Source: Streptosporangiaceae bacterium NEAU-GS5
Lineage (GTDB): Bacteria; Actinomycetota; Actinomycetes; Streptosporangiales; Streptosporangiaceae
Length of the DNA: 64,000 bases
Direction: 5' to 3'
Assembly: GCA_017592665.1 (NCBI GenBank)
Contig: JAGFNW010000005.1
Span: 247,125 to 311,124 of the forward strand
Below, one piece after another: positions 8,046-16,996 of this stretch. Both the position numbers and the translations under genes were made by a program. The notes beneath the pieces are model-generated. The model saw nothing but the letters and a program-made list of their open reading frames with translations. It searched no databases and had not been told where the DNA came from. Each line of letters starts with the position of its first letter. Positions within the stretch are counted from its first letter, which is position 1.

Positions 8046-10604
8046 GTGGCGCCTGAGCTGATCCTGAGACTGCGGGAGATCGGGCCGGAGATGCTGCCGC
8101 TGGTCGGGGGGAAGGGCGCCAACCTGGGCGTGCTGACTCGCGCCGGGCTCGCGGTGCCGCCGGGCTTCTGCGTCACCACCACGGCGTACGGCCAGATGGC
8201 CGCTCAGATAGCCATCGGCGAGCCACAGGCCGATCCGGCGCGGATGCGGGCGGCGATCTTCAACGCGGCGATCCCCGATGCGGTCGCGAAGGCGATCCGG
8301 GCCGCGCTCGCGGACGTGCTGCCGGACGAGCCGGTGGCGGTGCGGTCGTCGGCGACGGCCGAGGATCTGCCCCAGGCGAGCTTCGCCGGCCAGCAGGACA
8401 CGTTCCTCAACGTCCAAGGCCCGGACGCGGTCCTGGACGCGGTACGGCGCTGCTGGGCCTCGCTCTGGACCGACCGCGCGGTGGCCTACCGCGACGCCAA
8501 CGGCGTCCCCCACGACTCGGTCCAACTCGCCGTCGTGGTCCAGCGGATGATCCAGGCCGTGGTGGCGGGAGTGATGTTCACGGCCAATCCGGTGACCGGG
8601 CGGCGCCATGAGGCGGTGATCGATGCCAGCCCTGGATTGGGCGAGGCCGTCGTCTCGGGGCTCGTCAATCCGGATCACTTCGTCGTTTCCGGAGGCCGGA
8701 TCGTGGACAGGCGGGTCGGCGACAAGAGGGTGGTGATCCGGTCTCTGCCGGGTGGCGGCGTCGAGCGGGCCGAGGGACCGGGGCCGGAGGCGGCCTGCCT
8801 GACCGACGACCAGGTGCTGGCGCTGGCCGCGCTCGGTGAGCGGGTCGAACGTCACTACGGCAGCCCGCAGGACACGGAGTGGGCCTTCGACGCGGACAAC
8901 CAGTTCTGGCTGACCCAGGCTCGGCCGATCACCACGCTCTACCCGATCCCCGAAGGCAGGCCCGGCGATCGCGCCTACTTCTGCTTCAGCCTGGCCCAAG
9001 GACTCCTGCGGCCGATCACGCCGATGGGGATCTCCGCGTTCCGGGTGCTGGCGTCCGGGGCGGCGGCCATGGCCGGATCACCGGTCTCGAACCCCCTCGC
9101 CGGTCCGGCCGTGTTCACCGACCCGGGCCAACGGATCTTCATCGACCTGACCGCCGTATTGCGCAACCGATTCGGGCGAGCCGTCATGTCGGAGGTGTTC
9201 GACGTCATGGAGGCCCGCTCGGCCGTCGTGATGCGCGGCCTGTTCGACGATCCTCGGTTCGCCGTGCGGCCGACGCCCATCGTGTGGCTTTCCGGTGTCG
9301 CCAAGGTCATCGGGCTGGCGTTCCGCTATGGCGTGCCGTCGCAGGTGATCCGGGCGATCGTCAATCCGGACGCCGCTCGGAGAAGGATCGCGGGGATCAG
9401 CGCCGATCTTCGGGGTCGGCTGGCCGCGCCGGCTCATGCGACCTCCGGCCAGCGCCTGGACCACGTCGAACGCGTGCTCCTCACCCAGGCCGTCCCGCTG
9501 CTCCCCCGGATCGCGCCGGGCGCCGCAGCCGGGTTCCTGATGCTGGGTCTCGCAGGCGCGCTGCGCAAAAGCCCCCTTCGCAAGAACAGGGCCGAGCCGG
9601 GCGAGCTGCAGACGGTCCTGCGCGGCCTGCCGCACAACGTGACCACCGAGATGGATCTCATGCTGTGGCGGCTGGCCACGGACCTGCGGGCCCAGGGGAT
9701 CACATCCGACCAGGTCGCCGCCCGGCCGCCGGCCGTCGAGGCGGCCCTTGGCGAGTTCCTCGGCGCGTACGGCGACCGCGCCGTCGCCGAGATCGACCTG
9801 GGTCTCCCCCGCTGGTCGGAAGACCCTGCGCACGTCCTCGGGGTGCTGGCCAACTACCTCCGCCTCGACGACCCCGGCCGCGCGCCGGACCTGATCTTCG
9901 AACGTGGGGCACGCGAAGCCGAGGCGATGATCGAGAAGCTGGCGCGGCGCGCGGGCCTGATCCGGGGCGGTCTCCTGCGGTTCGCCCTGTCCCGTGCCAG
10001 AAAGCTGGCGGGACTGCGGGAGCAGCCCAAGTTCGAGCTGGTCCGGGTGCTGGCGGCGATGCGCCGGGAGCTGAGGACCGTGGGCGAGGCCCTGGAAGCG
10101 GCCGGATCCATCTCGGCCGCCGACGACGTCTTCTTCCTCACGCTGACCGAAGCCCGGACCGGGCGGGACCTTCGCCGCGAAGTGACCGAGCGCCGGGCCG
10201 CGTATGAGCGGGAGATGCGTCGCCGGCAGATCCCGAGGGTGCTGCTGTCCGACGGGACCGAGCCGGAGGCCACCGCGACCAGGCCGGCGGAAGGGGGCCT
10301 GAGCGGCACTCCGGCCTCCGCGGGGGTGGTCACGGGGCGCGCGCGAGTGATCCTCGATCCGGTCGGCGCGCATCTGGAACCGGGCGAGATTCTCATCGCA
10401 CCATCGACCGATCCAGGTTGGACTCCGCTTTTCCTCACGGCCGGCGGACTGGTCATGGAGATGGGCGGGGCCAACTCGCACGGAGCGGTCGTGGCCAGGG
10501 AGTACGGGATTCCGGCCGTCGTGGGAGTGCATGGCGCGACCACGCGCATCGCCACCGGAACCGAGATCACCGTCGACGGCACCTCAGGACATGTCACGGT
10601 TTAG
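8046..10604 (+). CDS. Rifampin phosphotransferase-like (RPH-type) PEP-synthase family enzyme
   Basis: An 852-residue three-part protein. It has an N-terminal ATP-grasp domain (LVGGKGANLG about residue 20, VRSSATAEDLPQASFAGQ about 105, QARPITTLYPIPE about 300). A central substrate domain follows, then a C-terminal swivelling phosphohistidine domain with GGANSHGAVVARE and catalytic His812. This order, the length and the stretch PGWTPLFLTAGGLVMEMGG match RPH enzymes, which transfer the beta-phosphate of ATP to rifamycins and so inactivate them. PEP synthase itself has a different C-terminal half. The start is the GTG at 8046, preceded by AGGGGA (8034-8039) at a 6-base gap; the frame also opens at 7959. 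I found no convincing rifamycin-associated palindrome upstream, so drug specificity is inferred from family only. Confidence 0.8.
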   Translation: MAPELILRLREIGPEMLPLVGGKGANLGVLTRAGLAVPPGFCVTTTAYGQMAAQIAIGEPQADPARMRAAIFNAAIPDAVAKAIRAALADVLPDEPVAVRSSATAEDLPQASFAGQQDTFLNVQGPDAVLDAVRRCWASLWTDRAVAYRDANGVPHDSVQLAVVVQRMIQAVVAGVMFTANPVTGRRHEAVIDASPGLGEAVVSGLVNPDHFVVSGGRIVDRRVGDKRVVIRSLPGGGVERAEGPGPEAACLTDDQVLALAALGERVERHYGSPQDTEWAFDADNQFWLTQARPITTLYPIPEGRPGDRAYFCFSLAQGLLRPITPMGISAFRVLASGAAAMAGSPVSNPLAGPAVFTDPGQRIFIDLTAVLRNRFGRAVMSEVFDVMEARSAVVMRGLFDDPRFAVRPTPIVWLSGVAKVIGLAFRYGVPSQVIRAIVNPDAARRRIAGISADLRGRLAAPAHATSGQRLDHVERVLLTQAVPLLPRIAPGAAAGFLMLGLAGALRKSPLRKNRAEPGELQTVLRGLPHNVTTEMDLMLWRLATDLRAQGITSDQVAARPPAVEAALGEFLGAYGDRAVAEIDLGLPRWSEDPAHVLGVLANYLRLDDPGRAPDLIFERGAREAEAMIEKLARRAGLIRGGLLRFALSRARKLAGLREQPKFELVRVLAAMRRELRTVGEALEAAGSISAADDVFFLTLTEARTGRDLRREVTERRAAYEREMRRRQIPRVLLSDGTEPEATATRPAEGGLSGTPASAGVVTGRARVILDPVGAHLEPGEILIAPSTDPGWTPLFLTAGGLVMEMGGANSHGAVVAREYGIPAVVGVHGATTRIATGTEITVDGTSGHVTV

Positions 10605-10621
10605 TAGGTCTGCCTCACTAA
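10601..10621. promoter_or_regulatory. Imperfect inverted repeat between the RPH-like gene and the next gene
   Basis: TTAGTAGG-tctg-CCTcACTAA spans the stop codon of the RPH-like gene and lies about 28 bases upstream of the next promoter -10. One unpaired C breaks the symmetry. It could be an operator for the downstream gene or a weak transcript end; no T-run follows. Confidence 0.3.
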
Positions 10622-10648
10622 TTTGCTCTCTTTACGGAAAACATCGGT

Positions 10649-10654
10649 TAATGT
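10649..10654 (+). promoter_or_regulatory. -10 element of a leaderless promoter
   Basis: TAATGT followed by exactly 6 bases and the ATG at 10661 places the transcription start on the first base of the start codon. The -35 region is not convincing. Confidence 0.4.
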
Positions 10655-10660
10655 CCGGTC

Positions 10661-11512
10661 ATGTCCGAGGCGAGGATTCAGACCGTCACTGGAGCCGTTT
10701 CCGTATCCGTGTTCGACGGACCCGTGCTGCCGCGCGAGCATCTGCGTGCCGACATGCGGTGGGGGGTTGGCGTCACGTCCGATCCGGGGCGCTGGGTCGA
10801 CGAAGAGCTGTACGTCACACGCGAGCTCAAGGAGCTCCTGCGCGACCACGGCTTGAACATGGTGGTGGACCAGACCTGCATGGGCATGGGCCGGGACGCC
10901 TCCGCGCTGGCCCGGACCGCGGCCGGAAGCCGGGTCGCGGTCGTGGCGGCCAGCGGATACGCGAGCGACCCGTTCGCGGCCGACCACCTGCGCCGCTACG
11001 ACGTGAACGACCTCACGGGCGACCTGCTCCGCGAGATCGGCGCCGGCCTCGACGGCACGAGCGTGCGGCCGGGCGTCGTCGTGGCGACGGCCTGGGGCGA
11101 GACCCCGACGGCGTACGAGGAAAGGGCGGTCCGCGCGGCCGCGCGCGCCGCGATCAGGACCGGGCTGCCGATCGCCGCCGACAGCCTGGGGCTGCTGGAA
11201 ATCGTGCTCTCCGAGGGCGTGCACGCCTCCCGGGTGAGCGTCCGCTCCAACGACCCCCTCGTCCAGCGCAAGATCGCCGAGACCGGGGCGTACGCGGACG
11301 TGACCGACGCCGATCACGCGCTCGCCCTGCTCGAGTCGGGCCTCGCCGACCGCATCCTGCTGAGCAGCGGCGTGTCCCGGCAGGCCGGCCTCAAGGCGTA
11401 CGGCGGGGCCGGCTACGGCCGCCTGTTCGCCGAGCTCATCCCCGCCATCGGGATCGCGGACGTGCTGCCCATCGTCCGCGACAACCCCCTCCGCTGGCTC
11501 TCGCTGACGTAG
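10661..11512 (+). CDS. Phosphotriesterase-fold protein lacking most metal ligands (probable pseudoenzyme)
   Basis: A 283-residue protein that aligns along its whole length with the phosphotriesterase/Php branch of the amidohydrolases. Matches include GPVLPREHL at the start, MGMGRD, SGYASDPF, ADSLGLLEIVLSEGVHASRV, and a C-terminal LKAYGGAGY...LIPAI...DNPLRWL. The binuclear metal site is degraded. In the HxH motif the first His is Arg (PREHL). The Glu/Lys bridging position (EIG in Php) reads TAWG. The two later His positions read AADS and VRSND, and the final Asp position reads LSSGVS. Only the second His of HxH survives. Hydrolase activity is therefore unlikely, and the role may be binding or regulatory. 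It is leaderless by promoter geometry and lies 56 bases after the RPH-like gene. Confidence 0.75.
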   Translation: MSEARIQTVTGAVSVSVFDGPVLPREHLRADMRWGVGVTSDPGRWVDEELYVTRELKELLRDHGLNMVVDQTCMGMGRDASALARTAAGSRVAVVAASGYASDPFAADHLRRYDVNDLTGDLLREIGAGLDGTSVRPGVVVATAWGETPTAYEERAVRAAARAAIRTGLPIAADSLGLLEIVLSEGVHASRVSVRSNDPLVQRKIAETGAYADVTDADHALALLESGLADRILLSSGVSRQAGLKAYGGAGYGRLFAELIPAIGIADVLPIVRDNPLRWLSLT

Positions 11513-11514
11513 AT

Positions 11515-11529
11515 CTAGTGCGGCACTAG
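11515..11529. terminator. Short palindrome between convergent genes
   Basis: CTAGTGC-G-GCACTAG sits between the phosphotriesterase-like stop and the FAD oxidoreductase stop and overlaps the latter's TAG. It is a compact bidirectional hairpin without a T-tract, so a terminator role is only a possibility. Confidence 0.3.
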
Positions 11530-12914
11530 GAGTCGAATCCGAGCCCGAGGGCGTCCAGCGTGCGCAGCCACACGTTGCGGCGCCCTTGGTGTTCGTCGGC
11601 GCGCGCCATCGACCACCGGGTCAGCTCGACCACCCCGGACCGCAGTGGCTCGGGCGGGAACGGCATGGGCTTCTCCCGGACCATCCGGAGCGTCGTCCGC
11701 TCGGTCGGCCGTCCCGCAAGCAGATCCAGCATGACGTCCGCGCCGAAGCGGGTGGCTCCCACGCCGAGGCCCGTGTAGCCGGCCGCGTACGCCAGGCGGC
11801 CGCCGTAGGCCGTGCCGAAGAACGCGCTGACCCGGGTGCACGTGTCGATCACGCCGCCCCACTTGTGGGTGAAGCCGACGCCCTCCAGCTGCGGGAACGT
11901 CGCGTAGAAGTGCCGGGCCAGTTTCTCGAAGGTCGCGTCGCGCTGGTCGTACTCGGGGCGGATCCGCGGCTTGTAGACCGCGTCGTAGCCGCCCCACAGG
12001 ATCCGGTTGTCGCGTGTGAGCCGGTAGTAGTGGAACTGATTGCCCGAGTCTCCGATGCCCTGGCGGTTGCGCCAGCCGATCTCGGCCAGCTGCGCGTCGG
12101 TCAGCGGCTCGGTCATCAGCACGTAGTCGTACACAGGGATCAGGAAATGCCGCAACCGGCGCAGCAGGGGCGGGAAGACACCGGTCCCGAGCGCGACTCG
12201 TTGCGCGCGCACGGACCCTCGCGGGGTGCGCAGCTCCAGCGCCGAGCCTTCGTCCGACAGCGAGCGCGCCGGGGTCCGCTCGTAGATCCGCACCCCGAGC
12301 CGCAGGCATGCCGCGCGCAGCCCCCAGGCGAGCCGGGCCGGGTCGACCAGGACGGCCCCCTCGCGGTCCCACAAGCCACCGAGATACGTCGGAGAGGCCA
12401 CCTCGGCCCGCACCTGGCCCTGGTCCATCAGCAGGAGCGCACGGCCCAGCTCAGCCGCCGCGGCCGCTTCCTCCTCGAGCCCGGGCAGCTGCCACTCCTG
12501 CGTCGCGACGTGCATCTCTCCCGTGCGCTCGAGATGGCAGTCGATCGCGTGCCGCTGCGTCGCCGCGATGAGCCCGGCCAGGTTCTCGTGGCCGAGCCGG
12601 TCGAGCACGGCCATCTCGTCCGGCCATCGGGCCATGCCGTTGCCGAGGCCGTGCGTGAGGCTGGCGGCGCAGAAGCCGCCGTTGCGGCCGCTGGCGGCCC
12701 ATCCGGCCTGCGCCCCCTCGATGAGCACGACCTCGCGCCCGGGGTCGCGCTCCTTGGCGTTCAGCGCCGTCCAGAGGCCGGAGAAACCGCCGCCGACGAC
12801 CGCCAGGTCGGCCGTGACCTGGCCGGTCAGCCGGGGCAGCGGCGCGGGCGCGTCCGCCTGGTCCAGCCAGTACGGCTTCGGCCGCGCGTCCGCGAGCGCC
12901 TTGACACCATCCAC
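11526..12914 (-). CDS. FAD-dependent amine oxidoreductase (DAO family, PuuB-like)
   Basis: A 462-residue flavoprotein with the N-terminal dinucleotide-binding motif VVGGGFSGLWTALNAKE (about residues 39-55) and the DAO-family GWAASGRNGGF. The C-terminal region has the FAD-contacting YAAGYTGLGVGATRFGA. This pattern is typical of gamma-glutamylputrescine oxidase and related oxidases. It is the last gene of the polyamine operon: its GTG start lies 3 bases after the potC stop. In context it should oxidise an imported polyamine or its derivative to an aldehyde, the substrate type of the dehydrogenase at the head of the operon. No glutamylpolyamine synthetase is present nearby, so the true substrate is uncertain. 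Confidence 0.83.
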   Translation of the reverse strand: MDGVKALADARPKPYWLDQADAPAPLPRLTGQVTADLAVVGGGFSGLWTALNAKERDPGREVVLIEGAQAGWAASGRNGGFCAASLTHGLGNGMARWPDEMAVLDRLGHENLAGLIAATQRHAIDCHLERTGEMHVATQEWQLPGLEEEAAAAAELGRALLLMDQGQVRAEVASPTYLGGLWDREGAVLVDPARLAWGLRAACLRLGVRIYERTPARSLSDEGSALELRTPRGSVRAQRVALGTGVFPPLLRRLRHFLIPVYDYVLMTEPLTDAQLAEIGWRNRQGIGDSGNQFHYYRLTRDNRILWGGYDAVYKPRIRPEYDQRDATFEKLARHFYATFPQLEGVGFTHKWGGVIDTCTRVSAFFGTAYGGRLAYAAGYTGLGVGATRFGADVMLDLLAGRPTERTTLRMVREKPMPFPPEPLRSGVVELTRWSMARADEHQGRRNVWLRTLDALGLGFDS

Positions 12915-12917
12915 GAG

Positions 12918-13703
12918 TCAGCGCCTCCGCCGGGCGGTGACCAGGTTGCCGACCGCGATCAGCACACCGGCCGTGAAGATCAGCGTGCCCATGACGTTGA
13001 CCTGCGGCGGAATGCCCACCCGGGTCGATCCCCAGATCCACAGCGGGAACGTCACCGTGCCGCCCGCCGTGAAGTTGGTGATCACGAAGTCGTCGATGGA
13101 CAGGGCGAACGCGAGCATCGAGCCCGCCAGCACGCCCGGGAAGATCATCGGCAGCGTGACCAGCCGGAACGTGGTCCACGTGCCGGCCCCTAGGTCGCGC
13201 GCCGCCTCTTCGAGCGAGGTGTCGAGCGTCATCACCCGGGCCCGCACGGTCACCGCCACGAAGGAGATCGAGAACATCACGTGCGCGATCAGGATCGTCA
13301 GGAATCCGAGGTTGAGCTGGAACGTGACGAACAGCGACAGCAGCGACGCGCCCATCACGATCTCCGCGCACGAGATCGCCGCGAACATCACCAGGTTCAG
13401 CGCGCCCGACCCGCGGAAGCGGTAGCGCCCGAGCGCCAGCCCGATCAGCGACCCCAGCACGCCGGCGACGATCATCGTGAGCAGCCCGATGTAGATCGAG
13501 TTCTTCAGCGCCTCGGTCAGGTCGTTGATCTCGAAGAGCCGGCCGTACCACTTGAGGGTGAAGCCCTGGAACGTGGTGTTGAAGCGGCCCTTCGTGTCGT
13601 TGAACCCGAAGAGGATCATGACGGCGATCGGCAGCACCAGCCACGCGATGACCAGCCAGGTGTAGATCTCCAGGCCGCGGCCCCGGAACAAGCCCCGTTT
13701 CAT
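12918..13703 (-). CDS. potC: Spermidine/putrescine ABC transporter permease PotC
   Basis: A 261-residue inner-membrane permease with about six helices and a well-formed EAA loop (SLEEAARDLGAGTWTTFRLVTLPMIFPG), which contacts the ATPase PotA. The C-terminal SIDDFVITNFTAG is characteristic of PotC. The ATG at 13701-13703 overlaps the potB stop (ATGA), indicating translational coupling; the longer open frame upstream is a shadow of potB. It forms the membrane channel together with PotB. Confidence 0.9.
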   Translation of the reverse strand: MKRGLFRGRGLEIYTWLVIAWLVLPIAVMILFGFNDTKGRFNTTFQGFTLKWYGRLFEINDLTEALKNSIYIGLLTMIVAGVLGSLIGLALGRYRFRGSGALNLVMFAAISCAEIVMGASLLSLFVTFQLNLGFLTILIAHVMFSISFVAVTVRARVMTLDTSLEEAARDLGAGTWTTFRLVTLPMIFPGVLAGSMLAFALSIDDFVITNFTAGGTVTFPLWIWGSTRVGIPPQVNVMGTLIFTAGVLIAVGNLVTARRRR

Positions 13704-14563
13704 CGCGCCGCCACCTCCAGCACGTCCTCGGTGCCGAGGGCCCGCGCGTACGCGAAGATCCCGACCAGCAGGATCGCCATCAGCGTGAACGACATGGCCG
13801 CGGCGACCGGATAGTCCTGGTTGACGAGGTACTGGTTCTGGATCACGTTGCCGATCATCGTGGTCCCCGTGCCGCCGAGCACGGACGCGTTGACGTAGTC
13901 CGAGCTCGCCGGCACGAACGTCATCAGCACGCCGGCGAAGACGCCCGGCAGCGACAGCGGCAGGACGACCTTCCTGAACGCGGCGAAGCGGGTGGCGTAC
14001 AGGTCCTGCGCGGCCTCCATCACCCGGGGGTCGATCCGCTCCAGCGCCACGTAGATCGGCAGCACCATGAACGGCAGGTAGTTGTAGGCCAGGCCGCCGA
14101 TCACCGCGTACGGCGTGGCGAGGATGTGGAAGTCCTGCGGCAGCAGGTGGGCCGTCTTCAGCGGGCCGAGGATCATGCCGTTGTCCGACAGCAGGAACTG
14201 CCACGACACGGTCCGGAGCACGAACGACACCAGGAACGGCAGCAGCATCAGGAACAGGAACGTCGACTTGCGCGTGCCGCCCTTGAAGGCGATCCAGTAC
14301 GCCACCGGGAACCCGATGAGGATCTGGATCACGGTCGCGGCCACGCCGTACACCAGGGATCGGAGGATCTGGTCGTGGTAGGTGGACACGCCGTCGACGT
14401 AGGTGTGCCAGTTGAACGTGAACGAATATCCGCTGACGATGTCGCCGGACTGCAGCGACAGCGACAGCATGACCACGGTCGGCACCACGAAGAAGATCGC
14501 GAGCCAGAGCCCGCCCGGGAAGATCAGCGCGTACGGCGTCAGCGCCTGACGTAGCCGGTTCAT
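13700..14563 (-). CDS. potB: Spermidine/putrescine ABC transporter permease PotB
   Basis: A 287-residue permease with about six membrane helices. The first is GGLWLAIFFVVPTVVMLSLSL, followed by an extracytoplasmic loop with the PotB-type WHTYVD region. The EAA loop (VMEAAQDLYATRFAAFRKVVLPLSLPG) is near residue 190. It starts 7 bases after potD and its stop overlaps the potC start. It is the partner of PotC in the polyamine importer. Confidence 0.9.
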   Translation of the reverse strand: MNRLRQALTPYALIFPGGLWLAIFFVVPTVVMLSLSLQSGDIVSGYSFTFNWHTYVDGVSTYHDQILRSLVYGVAATVIQILIGFPVAYWIAFKGGTRKSTFLFLMLLPFLVSFVLRTVSWQFLLSDNGMILGPLKTAHLLPQDFHILATPYAVIGGLAYNYLPFMVLPIYVALERIDPRVMEAAQDLYATRFAAFRKVVLPLSLPGVFAGVLMTFVPASSDYVNASVLGGTGTTMIGNVIQNQYLVNQDYPVAAAMSFTLMAILLVGIFAYARALGTEDVLEVAAR

Positions 14564-14570
14564 CGCGTGG

Positions 14571-15815
14571 TCATGCCGTCGTGATCGACTGGAAGAGGGA
14601 CTCGAACTTCTTCTGCTGGGTGGTGTCCTTGAAGGTGGTGTAGCTGCGCAGCTTGGCGTAGTCGGCCTCGCTGGGGAACACCAGCGGGCTGTCGGCGACC
14701 GCTTCCAGCGCCTTCTTGTCGTCGCCGCTCGCGGCCGCGGCGTCCTGCTTGATGATCGCCTGGGCGGCCGGCACCGGGGTGACGTAGTTGATGTACTCCG
14801 CGAGGCTCGCGGCGATCTTCGGGTCGAAGAAGAAGTCCATCAGCATCATCGCGTCGACCGGGTTGACCGTGGTCTTCGGCAGCATCATGTTGTCGGTCCA
14901 GATCGTGGCGCCCTCGTCCGGGATGACGAACTTCAGATCCGTGCCGTCGGAGACGTTCTTCTGGAAGATGTCGCCGGACCAGGCCTGGCACATCCAGATG
15001 TCGCCCTTGCCCAGCGGGTCAACGTACGATTGATCATAGTATTTCCGCACAATTCCGGCATCGCGCTGCTCACGCAGCTTGGCGGCGGCGCGCTCCCAGT
15101 CCGCCTCGGTCGACTTCTCCGGGTCGACGCCGAGCAGGAACATGGCGAAGTTGGCGATCTCCTGCGAATCGGCCATCATGCCGACCTTGCCCTTGTACTT
15201 GGGGTTCCACAGCTCGGCGTAGCTGGTCGGCGGCGTCTCGATGTACTTGGGGTTGTAGGCGATCCCCGTCATACCGGACGTCCAGGGGATGCTGTAGACG
15301 TTGCCGGGGTCGTACGCCTCGTTCTTGTAGCGCGCACCCGCGTTGGCCGCGTAGTTGGGCAGCTTGGAGTGGTCGAGCGGGACCAGATAGCCGAGCTCGA
15401 CGAGCTGGGTGAACTGGATGCCGTTGGTGACGACCATCATGTCGTAGCCGATGGCCTGCCCGGCGGCCAGCTGCGGCTGGATCTTGGCGAACCAGCTCGC
15501 GTTGTCCTGGATGACCTCCTTGTAGGTCACCGTGATGCCGGTCTGGGCCGTGAACTCCTTCAGCTCCGGATGCTCGGGGTCCATGTAGAGAGGCCAGTTG
15601 GCGAAGTCGACGTGGCCTTTCTTGACCTTGCCGGTCCAGTACTTCTCGACTTCGGTCTGGGCCTGGGCGGACGAGGTGACCTTGGCGCTGCCCTTGCCCT
15701 TCACGCCGCAAGCGGCGAGCGCGAGGGCGGCGGCCGACATTCCACCGAACCGGAGGGCCTGGCGGCGGGTGGTCATCCCACGCATCATCGGGATATTGGA
15801 AACGGGGTCGTTCAT
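14571..15815 (-). CDS. potD: Polyamine-binding lipoprotein PotD
   Basis: A 414-residue extracytoplasmic solute-binding protein. The N-terminus has a twin-arginine pair (TTRRQAL), a hydrophobic stretch and the lipobox LAAC (Cys36), suggesting Tat-dependent export and lipid anchoring. Mature regions FANWPLYMDPEHPELKEF and IQPQLAAGQAIGYDMMVVTN match PotD/PotF-type binding proteins. An internal start at MTTRRQ (residue 14) is a reasonable alternative. It lies between potA and potB in the operon. Confidence 0.9.
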   Translation of the reverse strand: MNDPVSNIPMMRGMTTRRQALRFGGMSAAALALAACGVKGKGSAKVTSSAQAQTEVEKYWTGKVKKGHVDFANWPLYMDPEHPELKEFTAQTGITVTYKEVIQDNASWFAKIQPQLAAGQAIGYDMMVVTNGIQFTQLVELGYLVPLDHSKLPNYAANAGARYKNEAYDPGNVYSIPWTSGMTGIAYNPKYIETPPTSYAELWNPKYKGKVGMMADSQEIANFAMFLLGVDPEKSTEADWERAAAKLREQRDAGIVRKYYDQSYVDPLGKGDIWMCQAWSGDIFQKNVSDGTDLKFVIPDEGATIWTDNMMLPKTTVNPVDAMMLMDFFFDPKIAASLAEYINYVTPVPAAQAIIKQDAAAASGDDKKALEAVADSPLVFPSEADYAKLRSYTTFKDTTQQKKFESLFQSITTA

Positions 15816-15851
15816 GTGGTTCGTGCTCCTGGATCGAAGGTCTGAACGCGG

Positions 15852-16967
15852 CTACAACGCGTAGGCGTGGCGCGGCTGCCAGGACAACCACACCTCGTCG
15901 CCGCGTTCAGCCGTGGTGGTGCTGTCGTGCGCGTTCTGCTGAAATACGGTGATCTCGGCCCCGTCCCCGAGGGTCACCGCGTAACTGTTGTACGTGCCGA
16001 GATAGACGACCTCCGCCACGGTCCCGCGCACGACGCTGAACTCGCCGTCCGGCTTCTCCGTGGAGATCATGATCTTCTCGGGCCGCACGGTCAGGTCGAC
16101 CTGATCCCCGCTCTCCCCCTCGACGAGAATCCGGTCGTCGGGACCGAGGGCCAGCACGCCACGCTCCGAGAGCGTCCCGCCGAGCAGGTTGGACGTGCCG
16201 ATGAACCCGGCCACGAACTTGGAGGCCGGCCGCTCGTAGATCTCTCTCGGCTCGGCCAGCTGCTCGACCATGCCGTCGTTCATGACGGCGATGCGGTCGC
16301 TCATGGTCAGCGCCTCGCCCTGGTCGTGCGTCACGTACACGAACGTGATGCCCACCTCGCGCTGGATGCGCTTGAGCTCGATCTGCATGTGCTGGCGGAG
16401 CTTGAGGTCGAGCGCGCCGAGCGGCTCGTCGAGCAGCAGCGCGCTCGGCCGGTTGACAAGGGCCCTGGCCAGCGCCACCCGTTGCTGCTGGCCGCCGGAC
16501 ATCTCGCGCGGGCGGCGTTTCTCCCGGCCCGTGAGGTCGACGATCTCCAGGATGTCGCCGACCCGCTTCTTGATCTCGGCGTCGGCGACCTTGCGCCGCT
16601 TCAGGCCGAAGGCCACGTTGTCCCAGACGTTCATGTGCGGGAACAGCGCGTACGACTGGAACACCATGTTCACGTCGCGCTTGTTCGGCGGGACGTCGGT
16701 GACATCCTGGCCGTGCAGGCGGACCACGCCCTTGGTCGGGTCCTCGAACCCGGCGATCATCCGCATGGTGGTGGTCTTGCCGCAGCCTGACGGACCGAGC
16801 AGGGAGAAGAACTCTCCCTCGGCGATGGCCAGGCTCACGCCCTTGACCGCCTGGACGGTCTCGCCGTGCGAGACGAATTCCTTGACGACGCCGTCGAGTT
16901 CGATGGCGGGAACCGAAGGGGCAGCCGCCGTGACGGCTGCCCCCGCGCCCGCCTGGATCTCAGTCAT
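15852..16967 (-). CDS. potA: Polyamine ABC transporter ATPase PotA
   Basis: A 371-residue ATPase energising the PotBCD importer. Walker A GPSGCGKTTT is near residue 57, followed by the Q-loop VFQSYALFPHMNVWDN, ABC signature MSGGQQQRVALARAL, Walker B ALLLDEPLGALD and the switch His in YVTHDQ. A C-terminal TOBE-type domain follows (LTVRPEKIMI). The first 20 or so residues form an Ala-rich extension. It starts 29 bases after the dehydrogenase stop, so it is probably co-transcribed. Confidence 0.92.
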   Translation of the reverse strand: MTEIQAGAGAAVTAAAPSVPAIELDGVVKEFVSHGETVQAVKGVSLAIAEGEFFSLLGPSGCGKTTTMRMIAGFEDPTKGVVRLHGQDVTDVPPNKRDVNMVFQSYALFPHMNVWDNVAFGLKRRKVADAEIKKRVGDILEIVDLTGREKRRPREMSGGQQQRVALARALVNRPSALLLDEPLGALDLKLRQHMQIELKRIQREVGITFVYVTHDQGEALTMSDRIAVMNDGMVEQLAEPREIYERPASKFVAGFIGTSNLLGGTLSERGVLALGPDDRILVEGESGDQVDLTVRPEKIMISTEKPDGEFSVVRGTVAEVVYLGTYNSYAVTLGDGAEITVFQQNAHDSTTTAERGDEVWLSWQPRHAYAL

Positions 16968-16996
16968 CCAGGCCTATCCCTACTTTTCTTGATCCG

